Shown piece after piece: positions 21,034 through 32,942 of a stretch of DNA of 64,000 bases (position 1 is its first letter; each line of letters starts with the position of its first letter). Under the pieces are notes generated by a model that had not been told where the DNA came from, did no database searches, and saw nothing but the letters and a program-made list of their open reading frames with translations. A program made the translations under genes and the position numbers. Location of the stretch: assembly GCA_029204225.1 (NCBI GenBank), contig MU832205.1, positions 18,238-82,237 on the forward strand, in the 5' to 3' direction. Origin of the DNA: Diphasiastrum complanatum. Lineage: Eukaryota; Streptophyta; Lycopodiopsida; Lycopodiales; Lycopodiaceae.

Positions 21034-21720
21034 TCATTCTTGTGTCATCTGATTGAAAAACCAGTCTAAAGCCACTACTATCAGGGACATTGGAAATAGC
21101 TTCAGTTTCTCTATTGGGGTGTTTTCACCATAGATCTTGCATGCTTGCCCATAGATTTGCAAGAATCTGATAGGATCAGTGGATCCATCAAATTTGGACA
21201 GTTCCAATCTGGGAGATCTTCCGATTACCTGGAAAGATGTGCCAGTCATCGTGTGAGCTTTCATGAGGGTGTTGGACTAGATATGCGTTTATTTCCTCCG
21301 ACCCTCTTTGGCTTGCGAAAAGCTCGGTTGGCAGAGATGGACTAGGAGCCTTGGGATGTGCTATTTGGCCTTGACTCTATGCAAGTCCTTGATTGTCGTC
21401 TGGGTCTTGGTCATGGCCTTGATCCTAAAATTATTGCCTGCTGCTTGCTTGCCTTTGTCTTGGTTGGAGCTAGCCATCGCATCTTCTAGTGTAGGTGGCG
21501 TTGGAATTACCACGGGGGCCGGTTGGGGATGCTGTTCCATATGGCGCTGGCATGCTTTGAGGGTGTTCTTTGCTTGTGCCAACTTGTGGATTGCACTCTG
21601 TCTGTATTTGTCGAACTATGTCTGGTAGCTGTCGAATGTTTGATGGTAGACCTTCACCTGCTGCATGAGTAGATCCATCCCAACTTGGCTGAGAGGTCAA
21701 TTGCCAGGTGTTGGTTGAGC
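21034..21720 (-). pseudogene. Ty3/gypsy-type gag fragment
   Basis: The minus-strand frame at 21264-21034 reads LELSKFDGSTDPIRFLQIYG then QACKIYGENTPIEKLKLFPM, the start of a Retrotrans_gag domain. Upstream frames (21720-21361) encode a proline- and glutamine-rich leader (HPQPAPVVIPTPPTLED). It stops after LDWFFNQMTQE, and no pol follows. It directly abuts copia E near 21720. Confidence 0.72.
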
Positions 21721-22938
21721 TAACAACCATCAGCAATCACCTTGAAACCCCGTTTCACATCCTTGATCTGGCATTTCTTGTCATTGAACTCCACCTTCAA
21801 CTTATGATCTGTCATTATACCAACAGCGAAAAGACTCTTCTGAAGGCCAGAAACATACAACACATTTTCAATTACCTTCACATGTCCATGAGGAAATTGA
21901 ATAGGCACTGCACCAACTCCATGGATTTGGCACTCGTCGTCGTTCGCCTGCGCAACTCTATCTCCATCATCAGTAAGCTCCAGATTTTTAAACCATGATT
22001 TGTTGCCAGTCATGTGTCTCGTTGCTCCTCAGTCCACGTACCAATGTGTATGATCAATGGAATGTTGCGATGCTAATGCTGTCGCAAATGTCGTGCCTTG
22101 ATCTTCGTTATCGCTATCATTCTCTTCTTCAACAAAATTGGTCAGCTGCTTCACTTTGCCCCTCTTAACATCCACTTCTTTTTGCGACAATCTCTTGCCC
22201 AATGTCCAGGCTTTTGGCAATAGAAACAGTTGCCTTTCTTCTTCTTGCCTAATGTGGATCCTTGATTGTCATCCTCCACATTCGACTTCTTGGATTGCTT
22301 CTTGTATTTATGCTTTCCTTTGGCTAGCATTGCTTGATCTTCCGATGTGGAAAGTCGAGTTTTTACCACTTCACGCCTTTGTTCCTCCTGTAGGATGATG
22401 CCATGAAGATTTTCAAATGTTGGTAGTCTCTCCCTTGAAGCAATGCCACTTGCAAACATTTGGAAATTTTTGGGTAGCCCATTTATAGCTGTGTGAACTA
22501 GCTCAACATCTCTTATTGGTTCACCAATAGTTGTTAACTGGTCTTTATTCGTGTGAAATAGGACCCTATGCCCTCATTTTTCTCCATGCAAACACTTATG
22601 AGTTTGGTCCTCAAAAACATCATTCGAGAGGGGTTTGCAGTTTGAAACTGCATTTTGAGTGCATCCCAAGTGCTTCTTGCTTATACAGCTTCACTGATGT
22701 GGGCAATAACATGATCCTTCACTGACAAGTTTATCAAGGATAAGGCCTTCTGTGCCCTTTTGTCAAATGCATGAATATCGGCTGGAGTTGTAGCTGGCCG
22801 TTGTTCCACCCCAGTGACAATGTCCCATAGCTCCTTTTTTATGAAAATACTTTTCATTTTGAATTTCCAAATGCTGTAATTGGATACCTCGTCCAATCTA
22901 CTAGCTTCCCCAAGCACGGATTCTTCCAATCCTACCAT
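21721..22938 (-). pseudogene. copia E gag and protease (broken)
   Basis: The gag start near 22938 reads VGLEESVLGEASRLDEVSNY, then SIWKFKMKSIFIKKELWDIV. The middle frame (22459-22151) carries the knuckle CFYCQKPGHWARDC. The protease box reads WYVD, TGA, GATRHMTGNKSW: the serine codon of DSGAT is a stop. The pre-integrase part runs to DVKRGFKVIADGC. Frameshifts separate the three blocks. Confidence 0.85.
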
Positions 22939-24216
22939 TTCACCAAAAATTGCTCCTATAGCACCTTAATGAGGCCCAATGACAAGCTTATAGAGCAATT
23001 TAGACTTCTAAAAGTCAACTTTCAGGACCTCCTTCCGCTTTTTTGCCAAATCGGTGTCGTCCTCCGAAATGCCCTTCGTCACCAACTCCCAACTACTTGC
23101 CCACTGGAATGGTGAAAAGACTTTTGGCGCACTTCGAACACTTTCTCTGCGACAATTCCTCTGTTTTCAGGTATCGTACTTGCAGGGTATAGTCCTTTTC
23201 TGCCCTTAATTTGGAGGATTTTGGCTTTTGGATGGCCTTACACGGAGAAATGAGCTAAAAGATATGTGCCATTATAGAAAATGCATTGTTTCTTCACAAT
23301 GAAACAACTTCAAACTTCATGAATTTGGGGACCCAACTCCAGTTTCACATTGAAGATTTTTAAAGAAGTTGAAGTGTAAAAGACCCTTCAATTTTTTAAG
23401 GCCTTCTTCAGGGCACCTTTCAAGTCAATCTTCACCGTTAGACAATATCCAACAGCCCACGCGGCTCCTTGAGAGGTCAATCTCAACCGTCTATCTTCTA
23501 AAGCTTTGATCCGATGGTCTGCAAGCAATGTGGGCACTGATCCACGCTCCCCTAGCCGCTAGACCCTTCCATACACAAAATGTTTCTCTCCTCTGGGTGC
23601 GCGTGACCTGTCTGTCGCGACCCTCTTCATCTCTCTCCTCTGGTTTTCAGACCATGGTGAACAACCAGAAGAGCCTAGCTGTAAATCGAGTCTACATCTA
23701 CACTCTTTCGCGGCTAGTCACGGCTCTTTGACAGCGGATTCGAACCTCTGAATCGCCCACCTGCACCCTTTTTCAGTTTCAAAAATATGCTTCTACAGGG
23801 AAAGATCCAAGCATGTATAGCTTGAAACCCTTGGCTACCTGCAATCGCCTGATCTTCACAACTTAATGCAATCCCTGCTCCACAGCTTGTTATAACCTTC
23901 TAGCATCTTCTTAAAAACTCTAGGGCGCCCACTGTCAATAATTTACAGCTCCAAAACTGGTTTTCTACTGTGAGAAATCAACAGCTTTCTCTCTTAACAC
24001 CCTAGCTGAGGAAACTTCCATAGCTGAGAAGATGGACAATTGCACTCTGAGTGCTTCATGGCTGACCAAATAGCATGCTCTGAGGTCACCCTATTACTTG
24101 CTACCCATTGCTTCAAACCGCTCTGCAAATAATTGCTTGCTTGACTAACCATAAACGGTTCTTCGAATTTTCCCAAAATTTGGCTTCCAACTAACACCAA
24201 ACTGCTCCACTCCCAG
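22939..24216 (-). other. copia E leader region
   Basis: Untranslated internal sequence between primer site and gag, with no coding frame recognised. It is long for a copia leader and could contain an unrecognised insertion. Confidence 0.45.
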
Positions 24217-24228
24217 GCTCTGATACCA
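24217..24228 (-). other. primer-binding site, copia E
   Basis: TGGTATCAGAGC on the minus strand beside the LTR end. Confidence 0.9.
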
Positions 24229-24556
24229 TGTCAAGGATCTTACTGGCAATATAGTTAGCTAATTTTCAAGCAATCTATCATCAAACAGATAAGCAGTAAA
24301 GAGAGATCACACACCAACCCAAGAGAACACTTCTGAACTGTATTTACAAAAGAGACTGAAAGATATATATACACAGTCTAATTTTTGTGGGATACCACTG
24401 CACAACAGTTCGGTCCCCGTTACGGGATGTGTGTCCCAACTTACACTACGTCTACCGTCAAACTGGCACACATGCATACTATCACAAAGACAGTAAAAAA
24501 CTCGAAATCACTGCTGAACATGGAAAGTCATGAACTCGGGCTTACTTATTCTAACA
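24229..24556 (-). repeat. 5' LTR of copia E
   Basis: The inner end is fixed by the primer site. The outer end is set at TGTTAGAATAAG on the minus strand, a likely TG start, giving 328 bp. A TATA-like run (TATATATC on the minus strand) lies near 24362. No second copy confirms the outer boundary. Confidence 0.65.
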
Positions 24557-26760
24557 CATCACCTATCCGTGCATAAAAAAAAAAGCATAAAGCGGACGTC
24601 GGAATCCAACGCATAATGTAGATGTCGGAATCCGATGTTCATGACTGAATTCTCAAAGTCGCGTCATTTTTCTAGGGTTTTCTTATTTTTTATTCTTGCA
24701 AGAGATTGTTGGAGATCGGCTTTTGGCGCTTTTTCTCAACTCTATCAATTCCATTTGTCTCATTCCAAGTACGATTCTTTTGTTTTGTTTTGTACAACTA
24801 AAATTTCTTTCTTCGTAACTTTTTCTTGTATACTATCTTCCTTGTATTGTATATTTTTTGTAGTTAAACACAAATATGTGTCTTAGTGATTTACGATCGT
24901 GGGTGAATGAGAGAGGAAGATAAGGATGTGTGGGAGGACAGAGAGAGCAAGAAAAATATAGATAGAAGAGTTTGATTTAATGTTATGTTCTTTGTAGATT
25001 TTAGGGTTTAGATTTAATGTTATGCTCTTTGTGAAATAGTGTGAGACTGAGAGCTCTTGAGGTTTGAATGAAAATCATAACCAGCTCCACCATCAAAGAT
25101 GTAGAGCTCCCACTTTTTCTCACTAATTAATCCAATATGGTTATCTCGTTGCTACTCCCTATTGAGCCATAAAGGGTAATCCATCGCTGCCTGATACATG
25201 TAAAATGAGATATCAGCTAGAGAAAGCTAGTGAAGCGTGTTCAATATGATGGCATTTCTGTTGAAAATCAAAACTCAAAATGAACTTTGAAGAGTGCCAT
25301 TGACTCATTATCTCTATTGGAAGCTTGAGATATCTCGGCTATGGAGTGCTTAGTTATCTCTGTTCTGTGAGTTAGAATCCAGTTTTCCTTGCAAGATTTG
25401 AAGAGCTAGCCTACCATCGCTGCCAAACAAGTGAGTCATCTAACCATTCAATCACGTTATAGCCGCTGAGGAATTGAACGTTGACTTCCAAAGTACTGAA
25501 GGATTATTGTTGATTTCCAAAAGAGAGTTGAGAGATGTGATTATTAACATCGCTACCTCTAGAATACCTCTGACCATCGCTTCTACTACTTTGCAAGCCT
25601 TCACTACGCCTATAAGTATTAGATATGAAGGAAAGCCATCACTAAGCTAGTTGTCAAATCAAAGACTCAACTAACTGAGCCTTCACGGAGATTTAGTAGA
25701 TTAACCTAAAGCAACTGACCTTCGCAAGAACCAGAAAGTAGAAAAAACAATTGAAGATTCTAGTCACATAAACATTCCACAATCTCCACATTGAAGTAAG
25801 AGTTCGTATCATGAAATTTTAACTTTTTTCTATTTTTTAACAGTCTTGAAATCCCCACACATTTAAAATCCATCGGATTTCGAAGGAAAAAAAAAAGTGT
25901 CGGATTCCAACGGCCACGTGGCAAAACAAAAAAAATGGAAAAAAGAAAATTGTTGGAATCCGACGACGTAAACGTGGCAAAAAAAACGAAAAAAAAAAAA
26001 CTTTCACGGTTTTCTTTTGCCACGTGGACATCGGATTTCGATGGCCCAGCCATGTGGAACAGTCTCCTCAAACTGAGATAGAAAAGGAGGAGATGAAGCA
26101 CTACCTGTTTCAATCCATCATCGGCTCACTTGTAGTGGGTTTCTTTCCTTGCCTATCCTCAACCCAAGATCTAATCAATCTAGCATCAAAGAGAAGAAGT
26201 TAGTTGTCATGCATAAATTAGTTCCCATGAGAGCGATAGTATAGTTTAGATTTCAGCATGAATGGAAGATAGATCCATAACAAAGATAGCTTACTCTTTC
26301 TCTCTCTCCCTTTCTCCCTCATAAAAAGTATAAGAACATGCAATCCCAATAACATTCAAATCCAACAATTAGCAAACCACAAATAAAGCATGAGAGATGG
26401 AGGAAAAGTGATAGAGAGCAAGGACATTCATAAATCCAATTCACAAGAGAACCAATCTTCTTTATTGAAATGAAGAATGAACATGTGTAGGAACTCGAGT
26501 TGGTCCCTTTTTATAGTAGAGAGGAGGACCATGGCCTCTGAATCCTATTGGTCCATTTCTGTCTCTCTAATTACTCAAATTTAAAAAAAAGAGCGGGAAC
26601 CATCCAATTTGGAGGGAAACCCAACTTTATTCACTAACTTGACATTTAGGCCCTGTGACATTAAAATTTTCACAAAAAGGCCTAAAGACCTTTTATTGAC
26701 TTTCTAATTATCAAATAACTATGTGATCATCGGGTTGGACTTACACACGCAGGGTGCCAA
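24557..26760. other. intergenic DNA with inverted GTCGGATTCCAAC motifs
   Basis: No gene recognised. GTCGGATTCCAAC (25899-25911) and its exact complement (25952-25964) flank an A-rich segment, and CACGTGGCA-type motifs recur nearby (about 25916, 25973, 26018). Related TCGGAATCC motifs occur at 24600-24630. A short duplication (TTTAATGTTATG) lies at about 24976 and 25013. Confidence 0.5.
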
Positions 26761-26767
26761 ATCCCTC

Positions 26768-27779
26768 TCACTTATTAACTAGGGATAGGGTCGCCTTGGG
26801 ATCCGCAAACCTCCAACAGTATCCCCCACCAAAACTGGTGGTAGTCCCACGACACCTGCGAGATGCAGTCACCTGTGGGCTTTTATTGGCTTCGCGATGA
26901 ATCTTTATTAAATGATGCTGCAACTTCTCCATAAAGTCGAGTCGGGCAGTATTAATCCAAATTATGTAGCTAAGAACAACGATGGGCTCCGACAATCCAC
27001 TTAGAAGTTGTCCAGGATGTGAAGCGAGATTCTCAAGAGCCTCCCATCATTGTTGCGGGAAAATCCAGTCGAGCAACCGGCAGCTGATCCTTGATATTCT
27101 CTGAGGCCATTAGCTTATTCGGATCGAATGCCAAAGGAGGAAGGCAATCATCCCATCTGGTTGCCACTGATGCCAACAGAGTCAAGTCTTTCGCAAACAT
27201 TGCCGATTGTCTCATTGTCGGATCGGAGAGTGTATATACTCCCGTTCGTACGCTTTGTAAGGCCCGATGGAAATCCAGTGATATTGTCCAACTGTATGGC
27301 TAATGGATGATTGGCCAATTTGACATATGGATTGTGATTTTGTCTATAGCCAATCCCAAATCCTCCCATTTATTTCTTCGTGGCATCGGTACATAATATG
27401 GATCGACCCGCAATTGGCGAGGGCTGGCGACATAACTCCTAATAGATTCCGGAGTTTTCTCAAAAATGGTAACTCTCCAAGCCGACTGCTCTCCCAATGC
27501 GGATACCTTGTCCACTTCTTTGTCGGCCTCTATTTCAGAGGTCTTGAACTTAAGGACCCAACCACCACGCGAGGACTCATGAGGATGTTGCACTAGAAAA
27601 CTCTGAATCTGGTCCTCGACGCTGATTGGCAGTGTGGTCCGTGATGAGGATGGACCCAGTTGCACTGCCTGTGGAGCTGGCTGTTGTGCTTCAATTTCTG
27701 GAGCTCCCCCCTGATCCGTGCCCGAATTCCGATCTGTATCCATTGGTACTGGCAAAAACACACTACTACATGCATTCAA
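26768..27779 (-). pseudogene. unknown repeated ORF family, copy 1
   Basis: Minus-strand frames at 27779-27300, 27215-27033 and 26995-26768. The first contains MDTDRNSGTDQGG, then FLVQHPHESSRGGWVLKF and EADKEVDKVSALGEQ. The HPHESSRxGWxLKF block and the KExxKxxALG block recur in the longer copy at 60.8-63.1 kb. Later parts read RVDPYYVPMPRRNKWEDLGL. No catalytic motif is recognised. It is probably part of an unclassified mobile element or a multicopy plant gene family. Stops and frame changes separate the pieces. Confidence 0.5.
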
Positions 27780-28139
27780 TCACTTCCAACTCTCACTCAC
27801 AAGTGTGGAAAGTATTCAAAAAATAATCCAAGTAAAAACAAGCTGCTCTCCTTGGGTAGAGAGAGAAAAAGCATCATGAGCTCTCGGGTAGAGAGAGAAA
27901 GCTAGAAATTCAATAACTCACAAAATCCATGAAATCACCAAATCAATTAGATCCAAAATGAGGAGTACAATGATACTTAATTAATGTTAACAACTATTAA
28001 ATCTCAAAAAAATTTGAAACAAAAATTGTCAAAGCTCTTTAGAATTTTAAGTACATTTATATCTTAATATTGGCTATGACTTTTCTTTCTCTATGATATT
28101 TTGATATTTACGTAATTACTTGAATTTGAAATCCTTGGC

Positions 28140-28396
28140 TAGAATGATGAAGAATTTGATCCTGAACCAGAATTTGATCCTGAACCAAAATTCAATCCAG
28201 ACTACATGTTGATTTTCCTGTCAGAATAATCTGATTTTGTGGATTTCTTTGATTTGAACCTTTGATTTTTTTTGGTATACAGAGCTTGAAGATTCGATCC
28301 TGAGCTTGAGGAGGATCCATTTCTTCTTATCTCCTCTTGTAATAGCATCGAAATAATTCTTGATAAAGGGAGATGTTGTTGGGTCAAAATGGCCAT
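28140..28396 (-). pseudogene. copia gag fragment
   Basis: The minus-strand frame reads LPLSRIISMLLQEEIRRN, then SGSNLQALYTKKNQRFKSKK, typical of the end of a UBN2-type gag just before the zinc knuckle. It ends in a short tandem repeat of a GSGSN-type coding unit at about 28150-28190. Confidence 0.6.
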
Positions 28397-28699
28397 AGCC
28401 TAGGCTTCATAGAATAAGGGTTAACATTTTTAGTGTCAACACTTAAACTAGCCTTGATCTTAATTAAAGAATTCTCATGCATAAAAGATAAAGATTTCTC
28501 AACAAAATCAATTCTCAATGATTTGTTCTTATCAAAATGTCATTGTTGCCCAAGAACAATATCTACATTAGCTAATTGAACAGCATGGAATTCTAGTTTT
28601 TCTGAATAATCCTGAATGTGCAATTCTACATCAGGAACAATGAAATCCATCAAATCGGAATTACTTCCCGATGCCATTATCACACGGTATTTTTTCTCA

Positions 28700-29862
28700 C
28701 TTTTTTTGGTAGGAAGGTTTAGCGTCTACACCAAGTTTACATTAATAAAGTTATGCCCGTGTCAAAAAGAACATTAACAACTTGATCATTAACTTAACCT
28801 TTAATGCAAATAAGGTCATTAGGACCAAAAACTAAAGAACTAAGGAAACAAACATCCATCTCATTACTTCGAGATAGATTACCTGAGGTTGAAGCTTGTT
28901 TTTTGACGCAATCACGTGCAAGGTGAACTCGCCATTGCACTTGAAGCATAGGTTCTTCTTACGAGCTTCAGCTTTATCATTGCCACCTTGATGATTTTTA
29001 AAGTTTTTCTTGGTTTTCTTAGGATTGTTGGAATTGGGATGTGTTTCACTAACAGCTTCCTTATCCTTCCTCTTAAATTGAAAACTTTTTTTCTGCTCAT
29101 TAGGCTATTGACCCCTAGGTGGCTTAGGTGTGTCATCAAAGTATTTTGCAGCCCTAATAGCATCTTCTAGGGTTTTTGGATGGTTCCTACGAACATCCAC
29201 TTGATAATCTTTGGTAACCCATTAATGAACATTAACATTTGTAACTTAGGCGGAATGTCACTATAAAGTGGATTCAGGTACTCATGAAAATCTTGAATAA
29301 ATTGTTCCAAACCTTTATTCATGGTTAGATGACTCAACTTTTGGAAGTGTTCATAGTCATCTAAAAGTGGTAGAAAATAATCCCTAAAAAGCTTGCAAAA
29401 ATCATCCCATGTACAAGGTTGATTGCCCTTTGCAACTAAGTCATCCCACCAAACTAAGGCTCTTCCTTCAAGGAACATGGTGACAGTGGATAACTTCTCA
29501 GATTCAGGGAATTGGTTCATGGCAAAGTATTTGTTCCAAACATATAGCCAAGAACTTACCACTTGTAAGTTCCTATCTTTCTTCTCCTCCTTAAACACTT
29601 TTACAGTAGGTAGAACTACATGCTTCTTCTGATTGGCTAACCTAGACTCTAAGTCTTGGTTTCTTTGATTAGTTTCAAGAAGCTGCTTATTAGTGGCTTG
29701 AATTTGTTGGTATAAAAGTTCAAGAGCTTGTGCCACATTGGATGGGTTTGATAGATCAAATGTTGGGTTTTCATGGGTTGATCCATTGGGGTTGCCTGTG
29801 TGTTTTCGTATTATGCAAATACAACAACAAGTGCTCAAATTAGAATGATAGAAATGCTTCAA
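28700..29862 (-). pseudogene. Ty3/gypsy gag and protease (broken)
   Basis: The frame at 29862-29167 encodes a gypsy gag with a coiled-coil-like stretch (ALELLYQQIQATNKQLLETN) and the Retrotrans_gag core (MFLEGRALVWWDDL, DDFCKLFRDYFLP, LEQFIQDFHEYLNPL). After a stop, frames to about 28912 carry a basic region and CFKCNGEF, half of a zinc knuckle. Near 28750-28800 the pepsin-type box VNVLFDTGITLL is visible. No polymerase or integrase follows. Confidence 0.82.
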
Positions 29863-30822
29863 TTGTTACATCCAATGCAAATAAAAAGCATTTACTTATA
29901 TTCATTCAATCTTATTGTTTGTAAGCTCAATCCAAGCCTACTATTTGCAAGCTTAATCCAAGCTAAAGAAGAAAAACAACAACAAGCTACATTTGCCTTA
30001 ATCAAAAGCAAAAATGAAAACCAAATCTTTATGTAAACTTCAATTAACTAATCCAAGCTAATGTTTACATAAAGTTCCCATTCCTATTCCAATTCCATTT
30101 GTCATTTCAAAAGCAACCAAAGTTTTCACATTTCTCACTATTCTAGATTTCCAAAACCAAGAAACTAGTGTCTAGAAATGGATAACTAATGAAGCTTTCA
30201 AAACTTCAATTTTCAGATCTGATTTTCAGATTTATACGTCTAAAAATTAGAACTTCAAAATGACAAAAAACAGAATTTCAAAAACTCGTTTTATGCACAA
30301 AGTTACACTACCATTCCCTTCCTACATTGCCATCTTCATGAAACTAGGAGATAGAAAGGTGTAACTAATGAAGTTTGAATGAAAACTTCACTTTTCAGAT
30401 TTGATTTTCAGATTTACAGGTCTGAAAACAGAACTTCAAAATGAAAATCAGAACTTCAAACACTTCATTTATGCAAAAAAAAAATACTAGTTTTGATCAA
30501 AACACATAGCTAGAATCAATCTTTTTGCCAAAAAAAAGTTTGTGTATGTAGAGGAAGACTTCCTCTACCCATCCCACAAATCTTTTTTCAGAACTTTTAA
30601 AAATCCAAAGCCCACTTTAAAACTTCTCTAACATGATAAACAATCAGCCCCTAATCAATTCTATAAGCATCACTACTCTCTTCCAAAGAGAACTAGGTCC
30701 ATTGGGTACTTCAACTACAAGCTTCTTACAACTAGAAAAGCCTATAATCTTCCCCAAAAAAATTTAGTTGGTGATCTTAATAGAACTTGAAGAAGGTTAG
30801 AAAGGTTACCATCCTTTGTCTA
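29863..30822 (-). other. leader of the gypsy element
   Basis: An A-rich stretch between gag and the primer site. Near-duplicate segments occur at about 30190-30270 and 30370-30450 (TTTTCAGATTTGATTTTCAG-type). No gene seen. Confidence 0.45.
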
Positions 30823-30834
30823 GCTCTGATACCA
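30823..30834 (-). other. primer-binding site, gypsy element
   Basis: TGGTATCAGAGC on the minus strand upstream of the gypsy gag. Confidence 0.75.
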
Positions 30835-31807
30835 CTTTTACAAGTAGAGGTGAGGAAGACCTCCAAATCCAAGGTAGAGCCTCCAAATGTCCTCCAAGCA
30901 ACCTGCAAGCTTCAAGATGTTCCCCAACTCCAAGCTAGGATGCCTCCACCTGCAAGTAAGGATCTGCAAGCCTCCAAGGATCTCTCCTCCACCTGTGTCC
31001 TTACTCTTTAAACACAAAGATAGATAACAAGCTGGCCTCAAGTATTCACCACCCAACCATAGCTAGATCCAAGCTCCAAGCAAGACCTATCTAGCACCCC
31101 CTTGCTAACCATAAACAAATCACAAGCATACCACAACACTTCATAGCATTCTCAAGATCCAAACCCTACTTATGTCCCATACCATAAGCAAGATCCAAAC
31201 CTCAAGCATACTACCACAAGAAAGCACTCTACACACTAGTAGCAACACTAGAGCATAAGCAAAGCAAACAAGAGAGATCTCCCCCCTCCCAATGGGCGCC
31301 CTACTACCCTCATATAGATGGCCCATGAACCCCTCCAATGCACTATGGAGTTCCATGCACATCCAATGAGAGAGAGAGAAGCCTAGGGGAGTTAAAGAAT
31401 CTCCAAGAGCCTCCATAGGCTTATGGAAGGTCAAGAGACTCCTTCCATAACCTATGACTCTTTGAATGCCTTTCTTGTGGGAGTTGGAAACTCAATGGAC
31501 ACTTTAGAAGGGCGCCCTCTTACTAGGTCCCATTTCCCAAGTTGTGCATGTATACTTTGGTCCTAGACCAATAAAGTGATATGGTTCAAGGTTAAGGCCA
31601 AGGACACTAATACCTTAATCTAAGGTACCTACCCTTAATACTAAGGGTACCCCTTATCCAAAGGTCACGTGACTCCATACCTCCAACTAAGGTATAGTCA
31701 CATGCCTGTCCTTATCCAAGGGCACATACCCTTAATCCTAAGGGTACCTTGCCATTTAGCCCCCAGCACTAAATATAAGTACTGCTAGTTACATAGGTAT
31801 GTAACAG
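30835..31807 (-). repeat. probable 5' LTR of the gypsy element
   Basis: The right end (TGTTACATACC on the minus strand) sits exactly where family A gag sequence is interrupted. The inner end beside the primer site lacks a clean CA, so that boundary is approximate. Two related palindromic segments built on ACCCTTAATnCTAAGGGT lie near 31637 and 31728. Confidence 0.6.
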
Positions 31808-32890
31808 AGGTGCTGACTCCAAAGGGAGACCCGAGGAGAGCTAAGTGGATTAGAAAGGATGAGCTTGCAATGGCGATCATTGTTTCATCCATCAATGAAG
31901 AACTACTCATGCAGATTGAAGACTGTGAAAGCAGCCATGCAACATGGGAAAGACTAAAGCAGAAGTCCGAAGTGAGGACTGCCGCTTCAGTGATGCATCT
32001 TCACAATCAGCTGCAATCCATGCGATGGGATGGCAACCAATTGGATCAACATGTTGAGAAGATCATAACGATCTTTGCGCAACTCGCTGCATCAGGTCAA
32101 GAACATCAGTTCCCAACACCACAACAGCTTATGTACTTCATGAAATCTCTACTTGCGTCCTATCAGCTGTTGAGAATGCTCATACTGAGTCTACCAGATA
32201 TGACATTCGAAAAAGCAATCAGTCTTGTCGCTGATGAGAGACTGATGAGGGACGAAGGAGAAGAAAATAGTGAACAGGAGAAAGCTCTCTTCACAAAAGG
32301 AAAGAACAAGAACAAGAACAAGCCCAGATTCGGCAAGACAAAGCCTTCGAGCAGAGGCAATGACAACCAACAATCTTCTTCTTGTGATCACTGTCACAAG
32401 CCAGGACACACAGCCAATAAATGTTGGTTCAATCCAACGATACCTTGCATGCACTGCAAGAAGAAGGAGCACTCTGCATACGATTGCAGATTCAACTCAA
32501 AAAGAAAGAACAAAGCTGACAAAGCAAATGTTGCAATGTCATCGATGCAGATAAAGGTGATGAAGCTTTCACAACACTTGATGAAGCTTCAACAAGTTAC
32601 ACTGAACCAAGACTACGATGTAGTCATTGATTCAGGAGCAACCTCACACATCACCTGCAACAAAAATCTTGATCAACTTCAGAGAACTCGAAAACAACAG
32701 AGCAGTGATTCTAGGTGATGGGAGCCGACCCGATGTCAAGGGCATCGGGACCTTATAGCTGCGAACACTGTCAGGTCAAGCGGAGTTGCCAGGAGCACTC
32801 TATATACCTTCACTAAGAAAAGGCCTGCTATCAGTTTCGAAGATGGTAGATCTTGGAATTCGAGTTGCATGGGGCCCCTCACCCATGCCA
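31808..32890 (+). pseudogene. copia family A gag and protease, second copy
   Basis: It begins inside gag at the residue pair EV and continues GDPRRAKWIRKDELAMAIIV. Both CCHC knuckles are intact (CDHCHKPGHTANKC, CMHCKKKEHSAYDC). A frameshift after NVAMSS is undone before DYDVVIDSGATSHIT. A second shift follows, and the sequence ends after GALYIPSLRKGLLS and MVDLGIRV at about 32880. Upstream gag is cut off by the gypsy LTR, and downstream sequence passes into an AT microsatellite. Compared with 3347-4501 it lacks the TAG, so that stop is a later change there. Confidence 0.88.
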
Positions 32891-32896
32891 AAAAGT

Positions 32897-32897
32897 G

Positions 32898-32940
<43 letters not shown>
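32897..32940. repeat. (AT)n microsatellite
   Basis: About 40 bp of uninterrupted AT dinucleotide at the broken end of the copia gag-protease relic. Confidence 0.95.

Positions 32941-32942
<2 letters not shown>

Larger units (their letters stand above)
21721..24556 (-). mobile_element. Ty1/copia family E, 5' half only
   Basis: From 24556 on the minus strand: LTR, primer site, a leader of about 1.3 kb, gag and protease, then a break at about 21721. No integrase, polymerase or 3' LTR. Confidence 0.82.

Noticed and set aside
25760-26113. Phe-rich minus-strand frame of 117 codons
   Set aside because: Produced by long A runs; not a protein signal.
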